A stretch of DNA of 64,000 nt from Ophioceras dolichostomum (Eukaryota; Ascomycota; Sordariomycetes; Magnaporthales; Ophioceraceae), in NCBI GenBank assembly GCA_003049485.1, contig PYST01000091.1, positions 53,603-117,602 on the forward strand. The letters run 5' to 3'. Under the pieces are notes generated by a model that was not told the DNA's origin, did not search any database, and saw only the letters and a list, made by a program, of their open reading frames with translations. Made by a program: the position numbers and the translations under genes. Positions 21,722 through 33,000 of this stretch are shown piece by piece. The stretch's first letter is position 1; each line of letters opens with the position of its first letter.

Positions 21722-22608
21722 GAAATTACCTATCAAATAACTCTCCGCCTCGAGTCGGTCACTGAGTGAAGAGAGACCATCAGTTGTACGGAGCACTGGA
21801 GACGTCTTTCTTGGTTGGACATTGCCGTTTTGGGACGGCCTCCCTGCTTCTGATTGGCTGGCGCCGAGAATGTCTCGGCTCGCCCTGCCCCGCTCGGCTC
21901 GCCTTGCCTCTTTCCCTAACCGCCACGCGCGCGGGGGATCACCACTGCCTACCTAGTATGTGTATTAGCAATGCGTTGACTACAAAGGACGCCAGGCAGT
22001 CTCGCGCGCGCGCGCGCACGGAACAAGCATGATTATCTGTTTTATGCCATTCCAAGTGCCCGCCATAGCCTCGCCTGATGGCACAATCCACATTTGTTAA
22101 GCACCCCTTTTTCAGACGGGATAGGAACACCCCATCCCATCCTTTGTGCATGCCTTGATAGGCATTCTCTCTGCCGCCGCGCAGTACGGACCGTGTGTTT
22201 GTGACTCCGTTCCGGCGATGGGATCGGGTGTGCGTATCGAGGGCATTTGTAATCTATCGAACGTGAGTCTACGTTCTGTATCTCGAGCTGAGCCGTCCTG
22301 AAGTGTTTGGTGGTAGATGAAGCCCTTGTCGACCGAATGCTCGTCCCGCTCAGCCTAAGGTAGCTAGGTAGGTATATAGGGAGGGCTGAAGACCTGTCTG
22401 AGAACGAAAATGTCCCAACATAGCAGCGTCGGCTTTCATCTCTTTTCTCACTATAATATCTCGGCCCAGCAGTATCCTTATCTTCTTAGCAGAACCGGAA
22501 GGCGCAACCCCTTCACTAGGTAGCCCCAACTCGACGAAGCATCCCCCCTCTTTCCTCAAGACACACTTCCTACTGTGCAGCACCGCATCAACAATCCAAG
22601 AGTGAACC
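21722..22608. other. intergenic region with a CG dinucleotide run
   Basis: This 887-bp gap lies between the MFS and AIF-like genes. It has a (CG)7 run at 22003-22016 and a TAGGTAGG-type motif near 22360-22378. No gene is evident. Confidence 0.5.
22003..22016. repeat. (CG)7 dinucleotide run
   Basis: Seven uninterrupted CG units in an intergenic region. Alternating CG can adopt Z-DNA. Confidence 0.9.
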
Positions 22609-23856
22609 ATGGCAGCAAAGAAGTCCCCCAAAACGGTCGTCATCCTCGGAGCCTCCATCGCCGGAGTCCCGCTCGCGCACCGCCTTCTTCGTCACCACGC
22701 CGCCCTCGTCCCCGACCCGGGTCTCAAAGTCATCCTCGTGTCGCCCACGACGGACCTGTACTGGAACGTCGCCTCCCCGCGCGCCGTGCTCCCGGACATG
22801 CTAGACGACGACAAGCTCTTCCACCCGATCCTGCCCGCCTTCGCCGCGTACCCGTCCTCGCAGTTCGAATTCGTCCTCGGCCGCGCGACCTCGCTCGACC
22901 CGGACGCCCGCACCGTCGTGGTGACTCTCGGAGACGGTGATAGTGACACGGCCGCCGGCCCCACCCGCACGATCGAGTACCACACCGTCGTGGTAGCCAC
23001 CGGCTCCTCCGCGCGCGAGGGCATGCCCTGGAAGACGGTCTCGACGACGGCCACGACGAAAGCCACGCTCCAGACGCTCCGCGACCGCATCCGCACCGCC
23101 CGCTCCATCGTCGTCGCAGGCGCGGGCCAGACGGGCGTCGAGCTCGCCGGTGAGCTGGGGCAGGAATACGCCGCGTCCGGCCTCAAGACCATCACGCTGG
23201 TGGCCGACGAGGACCTCCCCCTGTCGTCGCGAGCAGCAGCGCCCAGCGTGCGCGCCGCGGCCCTCCGCACGCTAGAGCAGTTGAAAGTGCGCGTCCTGGC
23301 ACACACGAAGATCACCGCCGTCGACTCCTCCAGTGGCAGCGGCGGCAGCGTGACGCTCCAGGCGACGACCACCAAAGGCGGCAAGACCACGAACACCTCG
23401 CTCTCGGCGGACCTCTACCTGCCCACCATCGGCCTGCAGCCCAACACCGCCTTCCTGCCCGCGCGCCTCCTCGACGCCTCCAACGGGGGCCGCGTGAAGA
23501 CGACGCCGCACCTGCGAGCCGAAGGCTACGACAGCGTCTTCGTCGTCGGCGACGCGTCCAACATCGAGAGCGGGACGGCCGCGCACACCGAGGCGCAGGT
23601 CGTGCACGCCGCGCGCGAGCTGGAGAAGCGGCTAGTGGGGAAAGGCAGCGGCAACAACAACGCCGGCGTGGACTACAAGCCGAGCGAGAAGGTCATGTTC
23701 GGGCTGTCGCTCGGCAGGAACAAGGGGACCGGCCAGATGGGCACCATGAAGATTCCGTCGCTCATGATCTGGTGGCTGAAGAGTCGGTACTTGGGCGTGC
23801 CGCACGCGCCGGAGTACGTGAAGGGGAATAAGATGATTACCGGGTTGAAGTGGTGA
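22609..23856 (+). CDS. AIF/AMID-like FAD-dependent oxidoreductase
   Basis: Single exon of 415 aa. The N-terminal FAD-binding Rossmann motif reads VVILGASIAGVPLA (residues 10-23), and a second dinucleotide motif, VVAGAGQTGVELAGEL, lies at about 167-182. Two further landmarks are a VVVATGSS loop before the NAD domain and a C-terminal FAD contact, VFVVGDASNIESG. This layout is that of the AMID/AIFM2 (FSP1) and type II NADH dehydrogenase-like family, which oxidises NAD(P)H and passes electrons to quinones or other acceptors. There is no N-terminal membrane or mitochondrial signal. A basic C-terminal region (WWLKSRYLGVPHAPEYVKG) may contact membranes, which is inference. The first ATG has a good context (AACCATGGCA). 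Confidence 0.88.
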   Translation: MAAKKSPKTVVILGASIAGVPLAHRLLRHHAALVPDPGLKVILVSPTTDLYWNVASPRAVLPDMLDDDKLFHPILPAFAAYPSSQFEFVLGRATSLDPDARTVVVTLGDGDSDTAAGPTRTIEYHTVVVATGSSAREGMPWKTVSTTATTKATLQTLRDRIRTARSIVVAGAGQTGVELAGELGQEYAASGLKTITLVADEDLPLSSRAAAPSVRAAALRTLEQLKVRVLAHTKITAVDSSSGSGGSVTLQATTTKGGKTTNTSLSADLYLPTIGLQPNTAFLPARLLDASNGGRVKTTPHLRAEGYDSVFVVGDASNIESGTAAHTEAQVVHAARELEKRLVGKGSGNNNAGVDYKPSEKVMFGLSLGRNKGTGQMGTMKIPSLMIWWLKSRYLGVPHAPEYVKGNKMITGLKW

Positions 23857-24959
23857 TTGTTTTTTCTTCTCTCCCTCTCTCAAGACATTTTGTGAGGATG
23901 GTACGAGGAGAGATGCTTCTTGCGATATCCGTCTGTTTTCTTCTTCACCTACGATACTAGCCGTAGACCTACCTAGGTGGTACCTACCTACCTATTCCCT
24001 GCCTAAGTTGGCTGAATAGCGAAATGGTTAGAATACGAGGTCGTGTAGTATTTCGTGACCTGGGACAAGGCTTACGCATCAGGAGCCCCATCGACGTCGA
24101 CATGTCTAGTTCACAGTCCTGAGAAGGCCACGCCATGCTACAACGGTATTCCGCTGAGGCACCAAATGGACACTTTCAATCCCACGGGAAATCGATCGCA
24201 ACGGTTGAATGTCGGAAGAATGCAGTCTTTATCTCAAGGAAAATAAAGCCGTAGAAACAAGCCTAGGCACGCGTGCAGTAGGTATATGGCGGCACGTAAA
24301 TAAAACCGCTATCATGGTCGTCCATCATTCGACGGAGACTAAAAGCAAGAAGGAGAAGAAGAAACGAAACAAGAAAATAGAAATAGGCAAGAGTAAATAG
24401 AAAACCAGGGGGTATACCATGTAAATAAACCGTATGTTTTTTGGCCAGGTGAAAATCGAAAAAGAGAAGTAAAGAGATGACAGACGAGAGACAGAGATAG
24501 AATGTGTGAGGATGTCACATGTGCGTTGTCACTGTCTAGGACAGGACTAAGAAGAGTGTTGAGAAGGGTGTAGTTCGATAGAGAGAAAAAAAAAGGAGTA
24601 AGGAAACCAAGTTGCGACACCATGCGATGCTCCTTGCAATGCGATCGATGCTGTCTTGTGAGTCGCGCGCAGTACTGGTTATCAGGGATAATGTTAACCC
24701 CTAATATCCCGTCCGCTCACGGTTCTGGTAAAACCCGTGAAAAAAAAGGACATATGAAAAGCAAACCAGACAACAGGAGGAAGAGACTCCATGAAAACTC
24801 CCCTGTCCATTCTAAAGTCCCTCACCTAATCGACCAACCGAGCGCCAAAAAACCCGAAAGCTCAAAAACACACCAGTGGGACAGACGGAAGGACCTTGAC
24901 CGAAAACGACTGGCACCAAACAGACAGCAACGGGAGCGGCGCCCCCTTCTAACAACAAC
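23857..24959. other. convergent 3' flanks
   Basis: This 1.1-kb region lies between the AIF-like gene and the end of the KAR9-like gene. It has an ACCTACCTAGGTGG palindromic stretch near 23966-23994 and purine-rich sequence near 24340-24380. No gene is supported. Confidence 0.5.
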
Positions 24960-27689
24960 TCAGGGCACCGCCTTCCGGAACAGCCTCTTCGTCCCGCCCA
25001 CCTTCCCGATCTCGCCAAACAGCTCCGGAGGGGGAGTGGCCGTCCTAGCCGCCAAGGCCGAGGCCGAGTTCGAGCCCGCCGCGGTGTTCGTCGTGGTCGT
25101 CGGCATAGAGGTAGGAGGAGGCTTGCGCTGCTCGCCGCTAGCGATGCGCACCTTCTCCTTCATGCTCTCGACCCACGCCAGGCTCTCGACCGACATCTCG
25201 ACGTTCTTGGCCCTCGGCCCGGACATGCCCAGCGAGCTGTCCTCCTCGGCCCAACTAAGGCGCGAGCTGGACCGGGACCGCGTCGAGGCGCCCGAGGAAG
25301 GTGTGTTGTTGTTGTTGCTGCCGCCGTTGTTCTCTGCGGTACCGCCGGTGGCGGGGGAGTCCCCACCACCACCACCCGCCGCCCCGAACGGTGTGCGGGG
25401 GAAAGGCTGGCGGGCCGCGGGGGGTATCGAGGAGGACAGGGACGAAGTCGTCAGGTCCTCGCCGCCGCCGAAGCTGCGGCGGGTCTTGCGCACGTTGAGC
25501 GGGGTGATGGGCGAGTCCAAGGCGGACGCGGGACGACTGGCTGGGCTGGAGTTCAGCTTGGCAGGGCCAGCAGCAGCGGGAGGAGCACCGCTCGAAGTCA
25601 TGGGCAGGTCCCTGACCTCGACCTTGCTCTCGCCGCCCGTGTTGGAGCGGCGCTTGTGGTGGATGGCGTACTCCTTGAGGTACTCCCCGAGATCGGCCCA
25701 GCCGCCGCCGACGCGCACCATGACGCGCTCGCCGTTGTCGCCGACCAGGCGGATGAACAACTTGATCGGCGCCTCGCCCGTCGACCGGGAGAGGTGGTAG
25801 AGCTTTATGTCCCTGTTGACGCCCCGGCTCTGGCCGCTGCTGCTGCCACCGCCGGCGTTGCTGCCACGGGCGCTGGCACGTGTGCCTCGGGCGTACGCGG
25901 GCGCGAGCACGAATGACGGCGTCCCTGCGCGCGAGGACATGCTTGAGTGGCTGCGGAATGGAGGCCGGTATGCCGAGGACGAGGAGCTCGAGCTCGAGGT
26001 GCGTAGTCTGGGCTTGGCGAGGTGCGGCAGTTGCAGGTCTGGCGGGTTGAGATGGTTGGGGGTCATGACAGGAGCGGGCCGCGAGGACAGGTGGATGTTA
26101 GCCGGGATGGAGATCGACGCTAGGAGCTCGCCGACGCGCTGCTGGACCTGGTCCTCTTCGCTGCAGACGCTCATGCGGCTGGGACTCCTCCCGAAGTCGC
26201 GAGACGTATCGGCGTCCTCTCCGTCTTCCTCGTCCTCTCGGTCCTCCATATCTAGGAAAGAGGAGTCCATGGGTGTCTTGGGTGGGGTCTCATCGTCTGG
26301 CACCTCCAACTCGGCCATGTTGGGCTTCTCGCTGTTCTTCCGGAGGCTTGGGGACTCTGGTGAGCTCGGAGGGCTGATCTCGAGGGCGTGCGGGCCATCG
26401 TGGTTGCGCATCCGGGGCAGTTCAGGAGTCTCCGTCTCTGCTTCGTGTGGCTCGTGCGGCTCGTGAAGGATCGTAGTCAGGTCGGACGCGGAACTTGTAG
26501 GTCTTTCAGCGGCACTATCATCAATGGCTGTCGGTAGCTCAGGTTCCGCTGCAAGTTCCGCCGCAGGTTCCGCCGCAGGTTCCGCCGCAGACTCGGGTGC
26601 CGTTGAGACGGATGTCCTGGCTGGCTTGGCCAGCTGTGCCTGCCGAATTTTGCTCTCGCAGACGGCGACCCACCCGCTGTAATCCTGCTCGATGCGATCC
26701 ATGCGGTCGATCCAGTCATCCGGCACAGTGTCCTTGCGACCGTCGAGAGCGTCTAGCATGAAATCGATGTTTTGGGCAGAGCGAGCCACCGTCTTCTCGA
26801 CCACGCGCTTCATAATGTCGAAGTCCTCCTGATGGAGTGTCGAAACGACGGTCGGCCCGTCATCAGGCGGACCGTTCGAGCTTCCCCCCAGGTTCTTCGG
26901 TTTGTCCAGGTTGATCGCGTTCCAACCAGACTGGAGGGCAACCTCGGCCTCCTCGAGCGAGGCCAGCATACCCGGTACCCTCCGCAGAATCAGCAGCCGG
27001 ACGTTCCAGGTGTTCATAAGCTGGGTCAGCCTAGACAGATTGGGAAGGGCCTGGATGACGGTGGCGGTTACGATGGCGGTCAAGTCGCCCATCTTGTTGA
27101 AGGAGGCAGTGGAGGATGTCGAGCGGTTGGAGTCGGACATGGGGGTCCCAGGGCGGGACAACGGCATGATGTGGTTGTGCATGACGTGATTCTTGATACC
27201 CTCGATATCGAGCTCGTGCAGATCGCACTGTATCTCCTCGACGCGCTCCTCATACTGCGCTACTTCAGAGGCCCGTATACTACCCAGCCAGGCCGAAGCG
27301 TCGCCAGCGACGACCATGCCCAGCTCGTCCTTCTCCTCCTCTGTTTTGGCGTAAGCAGGGTCGAAGCCGGCAGAGCCGTTGCCCCCGGAGGGCCACGACC
27401 ATGCTGATAGCTCATCGTGCCACTCCTGTATTCTCTTGGCAGCGAGGACTGCTCGCATGGCAGAAGACTGCTCGGGTAGTGTGGTAGCGTCGAGGCAGGC
27501 TTTCAGTTCGCCCGAGGGGTTGCGGAATGCATCGATCGCGGCTGAGGGGCTGAGCTGAGCGAGGAGTTCGTCTGTTGTATGGTGGGCATGGCGATGGCGG
27601 GTGGGTGATCCTGACGTCGATCGATACTGGCGACCAGACGGGACCAGGAGCCCCGTTGGCGGGGGGAAGACCAAAGTGCTCTCGCCCAT
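24960..27689 (-). CDS. KAR9-like cortical/microtubule protein with GAS2 domain
   Basis: Single exon of 909 aa from MGESTLVF at 27689. An in-frame Met 18 codons upstream (27743) is possible but gives an Arg-rich, unlikely start. The N-terminal 400 residues are helical with KAR9-type blocks (ELLAQLSPSAAIDAFRN, RIQEWHDELSAW, LSRLTQLMNTWNVRLLILRR). The middle is acidic and low in complexity with EPAA repeats. Residues about 624-696 form a GAS2-related microtubule-binding domain (KLFIRLVGDNGERVMVRVGGGW followed by LGEYLKEYAIHH). A Ser/Pro-rich, basic tail contains SSIP (about 753-756), a candidate EB1-binding SxIP motif. KAR9 proteins link microtubule plus ends to actin/myosin for spindle or nuclear positioning. 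The role here is inferred from domains. Confidence 0.85.
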   Translation of the reverse strand: MGESTLVFPPPTGLLVPSGRQYRSTSGSPTRHRHAHHTTDELLAQLSPSAAIDAFRNPSGELKACLDATTLPEQSSAMRAVLAAKRIQEWHDELSAWSWPSGGNGSAGFDPAYAKTEEEKDELGMVVAGDASAWLGSIRASEVAQYEERVEEIQCDLHELDIEGIKNHVMHNHIMPLSRPGTPMSDSNRSTSSTASFNKMGDLTAIVTATVIQALPNLSRLTQLMNTWNVRLLILRRVPGMLASLEEAEVALQSGWNAINLDKPKNLGGSSNGPPDDGPTVVSTLHQEDFDIMKRVVEKTVARSAQNIDFMLDALDGRKDTVPDDWIDRMDRIEQDYSGWVAVCESKIRQAQLAKPARTSVSTAPESAAEPAAEPAAELAAEPELPTAIDDSAAERPTSSASDLTTILHEPHEPHEAETETPELPRMRNHDGPHALEISPPSSPESPSLRKNSEKPNMAELEVPDDETPPKTPMDSSFLDMEDREDEEDGEDADTSRDFGRSPSRMSVCSEEDQVQQRVGELLASISIPANIHLSSRPAPVMTPNHLNPPDLQLPHLAKPRLRTSSSSSSSSAYRPPFRSHSSMSSRAGTPSFVLAPAYARGTRASARGSNAGGGSSSGQSRGVNRDIKLYHLSRSTGEAPIKLFIRLVGDNGERVMVRVGGGWADLGEYLKEYAIHHKRRSNTGGESKVEVRDLPMTSSGAPPAAAGPAKLNSSPASRPASALDSPITPLNVRKTRRSFGGGEDLTTSSLSSSIPPAARQPFPRTPFGAAGGGGGDSPATGGTAENNGGSNNNNTPSSGASTRSRSSSRLSWAEEDSSLGMSGPRAKNVEMSVESLAWVESMKEKVRIASGEQRKPPPTSMPTTTTNTAAGSNSASALAARTATPPPELFGEIGKVGGTKRLFRKAVP
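26542..26589. repeat. 4 x 12-bp tandem repeat in the KAR9-like gene
   Basis: Four near-identical 12-bp units (GGTTCCGCCGCA type) encode the Glu-Pro-Ala-Ala repeats of the acidic middle region. Confidence 0.85.
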
Positions 27690-30053
27690 TGTGTGTCTCG
27701 TATCTGCGCGTCGGTCTCGGTGGGGATAAACGATCGAAAACAAAAGTAAGTTCAGAAATCAGGTCCAGAATCCTAGAATCGGCAGGGCGTGAAGGCCAAG
27801 ATCTATCGATGATCTAATAGTGCTTGTTGACAAAGGTTTCCAACAAAGCTCAGCTTTGGGAAGTCCCTGCGCAAGCAATCGAGCAAGCAGTCGCTGTGAC
27901 TCTGGAGGTTCTAGACGAAAGAGGAAATCGAAGTGAGAGAATGAGTCGACGGCAGGTCGGCGTCAGGACAACGCGGCGTCGATGGCGGCTGCTTTATGTT
28001 TGTAATGTCATTACTTGCACTTTGTTCGCGACGCCTCCCGCGATCGCCACTAACAAGTCGCGGGTTCTTTGGTTCCTCCTCTTCCAAGACTCTTAGTCCT
28101 CTCTAGTCCTCTCTAGTCCTCCACGTCTTCTTTGATCCTCCCTATCCCTGTGTCCACGATGGGAGCGGCCGACTCCCCAAGAAGAGCCCTGGGAGCCCTT
28201 CCCGAAAGGGCCGGCTCGATCGACGTTTCGGTTGCACTCTAGAAGTCGCGACGACGAGCGAGAGATCTGATTGTTCTCAAAAGCCATGGGAAGGGGCCAT
28301 TGTTGACGGGGACGGGGAGGAAACAATTAAATAGCAAATAAAGAAATAAAGAACAAAAAATGGGCTAAGGAGCGATGGGAAGCGAAACAAAGTCGACGGA
28401 GATAGTCAACGAAGTTCAAAAGAAGAATTGAGCCGAAGGGCCGGACTGCGTGAGTCTTTCGTGGATTCCGTTTTTTCAATGCTCGTCTTGATTGTGGTCC
28501 CTGATGTCCCATCTCATCATTATGCGATGCCAGCGGATGACCTAAATCAACCAATAAAACCAACAGGGGTTGCTTGTTACCGCGACCCAGATGGGGCTTA
28601 ATGGCGGAGATCTCCTACTTGGTCTGGCACAGAGGGGGAACCGCTGTGGAATGGACTGCTTTAAGCCAGATATGGTAGCAACCATCGCCAAGCAAACGCG
28701 AAAGTCACCCCTTGCGTTGACGAAGAGTTGCTGCGAACAAGAGTTGCTGCGAATGAAATGAACACAAAGGGAGTGACACCCGTCTGTTTTACAGCCGCTC
28801 TGAGCAACCCACCCATGTCCACCTATCATTTAAAGCTTCCCAGGGTCTATTCAGATCAGACGAAGCCAGTGCCTCCCAACGAAAAGGAGGGACACAATGA
28901 TGGCATCGTCCAAGCCCCTTGCAATACGCAACACCCCCGCCTTTCTCGATCTTTGTTTCGAGGGAGATCTTCTCTCTCTGCCTGAGGGTATCTCAAAGAG
29001 ACAAGAGAGTCGCGTTTCGCAGCATGCCGCGGATCTCTTTGATTTTACCCCGCGCCTGCCGCTCCTCAGCTGCCCGTGGCTTGCCAATGTGGCCCGCCAG
29101 CCACCTGTCGCTATCCGCCTCGACCATAGCCCAGCGGTGTCTGGCGCAAACACAGTGCATGCAGAACGCAAGTCCGGGTCTAGGTCCGGGGGGACGGGCC
29201 AAAATACTCCGACTGCTTTGGTTGACCAGTTGCAGAAGTGCGAGCATCTATCACAGTCCCGTCTCTTAAACCCCGAGTTGGGAGTCTGAGGCTGTTGAAG
29301 CTCGCGCGAATGGCCATGAGCTGGTAGTGAAAACTTTTCAAGACACTGCGTTACGGACCGTTACTCTGCTGAGTGAGTAAGTGAGTGAGTCAGTGAGTGA
29401 GTCTGTTTCGGTTTCAGCAATCGAATCAAAATCACATTATCATTTCATTGGGCGAGGCTAGCGAAGAAAAGAAGATCATCGAAAGCGTCATGTACTAGAT
29501 TCCAGACCACAGGAGACCACAACCAAAACCAAAAAAAAAACAAAAAACCCTCCACCATCCACACGTGGTATACCATAGAAACAACTCGATGAAGAGAAAA
29601 CAAGATTTCACAGTCCCCTCAAAACAACCGTAACTTAACGAAGCATATCTCCTCCCAGCCTCCTCCCCTCGTCTCCTCTTCTTCGAGCAGGAAGGCGCAA
29701 AATCGTGGAGAAGGAAAACTTTTTGTTTTTTTTGGGTGAATCAGGAACAGACAAAACGAAAATTACCGACCTAGGTAGGAAGAGACAGACACAAAAAAGG
29801 ACGCCGAACTCCTTCCTTCTCATGATTCGGTCGTCATCAATGACAAACCCTGGTTTTGAAAAGAGAAGGGCATATTTGGGAACCAAGTTGGTATGTGTTA
29901 TTCAATAAACTGCTCCTGCCTGCACCAGCCCAGCCCCCGATGACACCCCTGACATATCGTCAATGAAAAAGAAAAAGAAACATGTGCGAAAAAAAGAAAG
30001 AAAAAACATTTGACCTTGGGGAGAGCGAAAACAAAAAAACATCATAAAACGTA
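27690..30053. other. 2.4-kb intergenic region with simple repeats
   Basis: This contains the KAR9-like promoter side and the 3' flank of the CTF1-type gene. Simple repeats include three copies of a 10-bp CTCTAGTCCT unit at 28091-28120 and a GTGA-rich stretch at 29371-29402. A run of A with interrupting C lies near 29525-29550. A 130-codon plus-strand frame at 28897-29289 lacks coding-like composition or a family match and is not called. Confidence 0.5.
28091..28120. repeat. 3 x 10-bp tandem repeat
   Basis: Three adjacent units (TCTTAGTCCT, CTCTAGTCCT, CTCTAGTCCT) lie about 400 bp upstream of the KAR9-like start. Confidence 0.85.
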
Positions 30054-33000
30054 TCACGCCGGGGCAGACACAGCAGCCACAGCAACAGGCGGATCAAGCT
30101 TCATCTCAACAACCGTCGCTTCAGCAGCAGCAGCAGCAGCAGCAGCAGCGGCCGCAGCGGCCGCGGCGGCTTCATCCTCAGGCGAGGCAGCATGCTCCTC
30201 ATGCCCACCCTCAGACCCCGGACCCCCCGCCGCCGCCCCAGCAGCACCGGTCGTTGTCGTTGTCGAGGTCGAGGTCGAGGTCGTGGTCGTCGCGCCCCCG
30301 TCAGCGGGGAACTGCAGCCACTGGTCGAAGTCGAGCGCCGCGCCCGTGACGGCGGTCCAGTCGAACTCGTCGTGGTGGCCCGTGCCGAAGTCGGCCGCGA
30401 TGTCCATCATGTCCAGGCCGGACAGGTCACCGCCGGACGAGCCGCCGCTCGCGGACGGCGTCAGGCCCAGCGACGAGTCGAGGTCGCGATCCGTGTGCGG
30501 CGGGCTCTGCCCCGCCGCCGTCATTGCGGCCGCAGCGGCGAGGGCGGCGGGGGAGATGTTGTGGTGGTGTGCGAGGCCGTGGATCGGGCTGGTGGTTGTG
30601 GTGGTGGTGGTGTAGAGGTTGGCGAAGGCGTTGTTGGCGTCGGCGTCGGCGCCGGAGAGGCTGTTGTTGTTGAGGTCTGCTCCTGCTCCTGCGGCGCTGC
30701 TGCCTGTCGCGCCCTGCTCGAGGGCCGTGTATGACCGGCCTGCGTGGAAGAGGTCTGTCTCGGTGGAGTTGAGGTACGGCGCGTTCTCGGGCGGCGGGGT
30801 AGACATCTCGTTGGCCGCCGCCGCGCCCGCGAGGTTTAGCGCCGGGGCGATGGTGGTGGGCTTGCTGCTGCCGCGCAGGGCGACTGTTTGCTGTTGGTGG
30901 TGGCCGTAGAGCGCACTGAGCTGCTGCTGATGTTGTTGCTGGAGATGCGCGGCGCCGCGGTGCTGCTGGCGTCCCGCCATGACGACGCCCATGGCCTCGG
31001 CCGAGGCGAGAGCGGCCGCCGGATCGGGCTGGCTCAGGTCGATGGCGGCCTTGCGCAGGGCGGCGTCGAGGAACACGGTGGCGAAGTCGGCGGACGAGTA
31101 GATGTCTCGCAGCTTCTCCATGCACCGCAGGCACTGGCGGAAGCCCTTGGTGGCCTTGATGCGCACGTCGGCGGCCGGGTTCTTCATCTCGAGTAGGTGG
31201 ATGATCATGGCCGGCAGGATGACGGTCACGCCCGTGGTGGGCAGGAAGCGCTCGAGCCGCAGGTGGTGCAGCTCGGCCGCCATGTGCGTGATGCGGGCGG
31301 CGCTCTCGCGCACGCGCATGCGCGACATCTCCTGCACCTGGCGCGACACCGTGGGCACCTGGCGCGGGGACGAGGGCAGGAACTGAGGGCGGTGCAGGGC
31401 CGAGACGGTGGTGTAGTACACCATGTGGAGCAGGTTGCGCTGCACGGCCACGGTCGAGCGGCCGTCGCGGACGTCGTGGCTGCCCAGCGGCCGGTACTGC
31501 GCCGCCGGAGGCAGCGCCTCGAGCCACGAGGTCAGCGCGCGGTCGACGGTGTTGATGGTCTCGAGGTTCTCCAGCGTCTTGTTGGGGAAGAGCATCATGG
31601 TGCTGTTGGTCGTGTTCTCGGGCTTGGTCGAGTCACGGATCAGGACCGAGTACTGTGCCTTCAGCATCTCACTGATCAGCACGCACAGCTTGGCTTTCTG
31701 CACGCACAGCTCGGCCAGCTCGCTCTGCATGGTCAGGTCGCGCACCACCGTGCAGTCCGCCGGGAGCAGCTGGTTCTCGTCAGAGAGCGCCTCGATGTCG
31801 AAGTCGGCCGCCGAGAGCATGGGCACGTCGAAGTCCTCGTCCTTGATGCGAGTCGGCCTCCGCATGCCCAGCGCCACGAGACGGTCGCGCATGAAGCAGG
31901 ACCACCAGATGCGCTTCCACAGGCGCTGCTTCCGCGGCGCCATGTTGGTGTTGGCCGGGTTGCGGTGCAGCCCAATGGTGTGGCCAAGGGAGATGGCCAC
32001 GCCCATCCAGTGCCAGGTGTCCTTCTGGTCGTCGGGCGTCTCGTACCAGTAGGTCATCAGCAGCAGCGCCTGCACCAGCACGAGGCGGTCCGACTCGTAA
32101 TCGAAGTCGTACAGGAGCCTCGTCTTGCTGAAGTAGAACTTGCGCGCCGCCTTGCGTGTCGGGTAGCCGGCCTCGCGCAGATATCTCATGTCGACGAAGG
32201 CCGTAGCCGCGAACATGACGGCATGGTACAGGAACAGACTGATCTGCCCGCAGAGTCCGTCGCGCGAGTGGATCGCGTTCAGGAAGTCGTGCAGCTCGAT
32301 CAGCGGCATGTAAGGGTGGACGTACTCTACGTACGCCTGCAGAAGCGCGTTCTGCAGCGCCAGGTCCGGCAGGGCCAGCGCCCCCTTGGCGTGCAAATAC
32401 TTGACATCCTCGGGCGCGATCTTAGCCGGCAGCGGCTTGACGAACCCGGGGAGCTGCGAGAAAAGCGACAGGTCCGGCTCCTCGAGCGAGTTGAGGAACT
32501 GGGCCGTGCGGATGTCGCCGAACACGTTGACCGGGTTCAACGGAGGGTCTGGCCACAGCAGGCGCGTGTTGTTGACGCTGTCCCCTAGCTTGGACAGCAG
32601 CTCGGCTGGCTGCTCTGGGCGGAAGCCCGACTGCTGCTGGTGCTGCTGTTGCTGGACTGTGGGAGAGGGTCAGTGCTCGCTCAGTCAGGGGGTTGCTGCT
32701 AGTTGCTGCTAGTTGCTACTCTGCTCTGCTGATCGCCACTCTTCGGGCCTTATTGCCGTCATCAATTTTCCATGTGACAGACCGGCCACCGAAGAATGTT
32801 CCAGGACATCAACGTTGCAAGGAGGCTTGCAAGGAGGCTGCTGGGGTGCTGCTCACAGATCAGATGGCGGAGATGGCCATGGGGGCCGTCCAGGGAGGTG
32901 GGATCTATCAGCGTGGCACCACCAATTCCCCTGGCGGCCCCAGCTCCAGGTCCAGCTCCAACGCCGGCACCAGCAACCGCTCCGTTGAGGCCGCTGCCGT

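Noticed and set aside
24012..24060. tRNA-like D-arm string (TAGCGAAATGGTTAGAA)
   Set aside because: No matching anticodon stem, T-loop or acceptor stem could be assembled nearby.
7695..24246. A biosynthetic gene cluster including the MFS transporter and oxidoreductase
   Set aside because: No backbone synthase (polyketide, peptide or terpene) is present in the window, and the neighbours are housekeeping genes.
28897..29289. 130-codon plus-strand frame with a Met start
   Set aside because: No third-position bias, no family, and it lies in the promoter side of the KAR9-like gene. It could be a small gene, but evidence is too weak.
31197..32588. 463-codon plus-strand open frame antisense to the CTF1-type gene
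   Set aside because: It is Arg/His/Gly/Val-rich, mirrors the G/C-rich third positions of the real gene, and has no family match. It is a shadow of the minus-strand exon.
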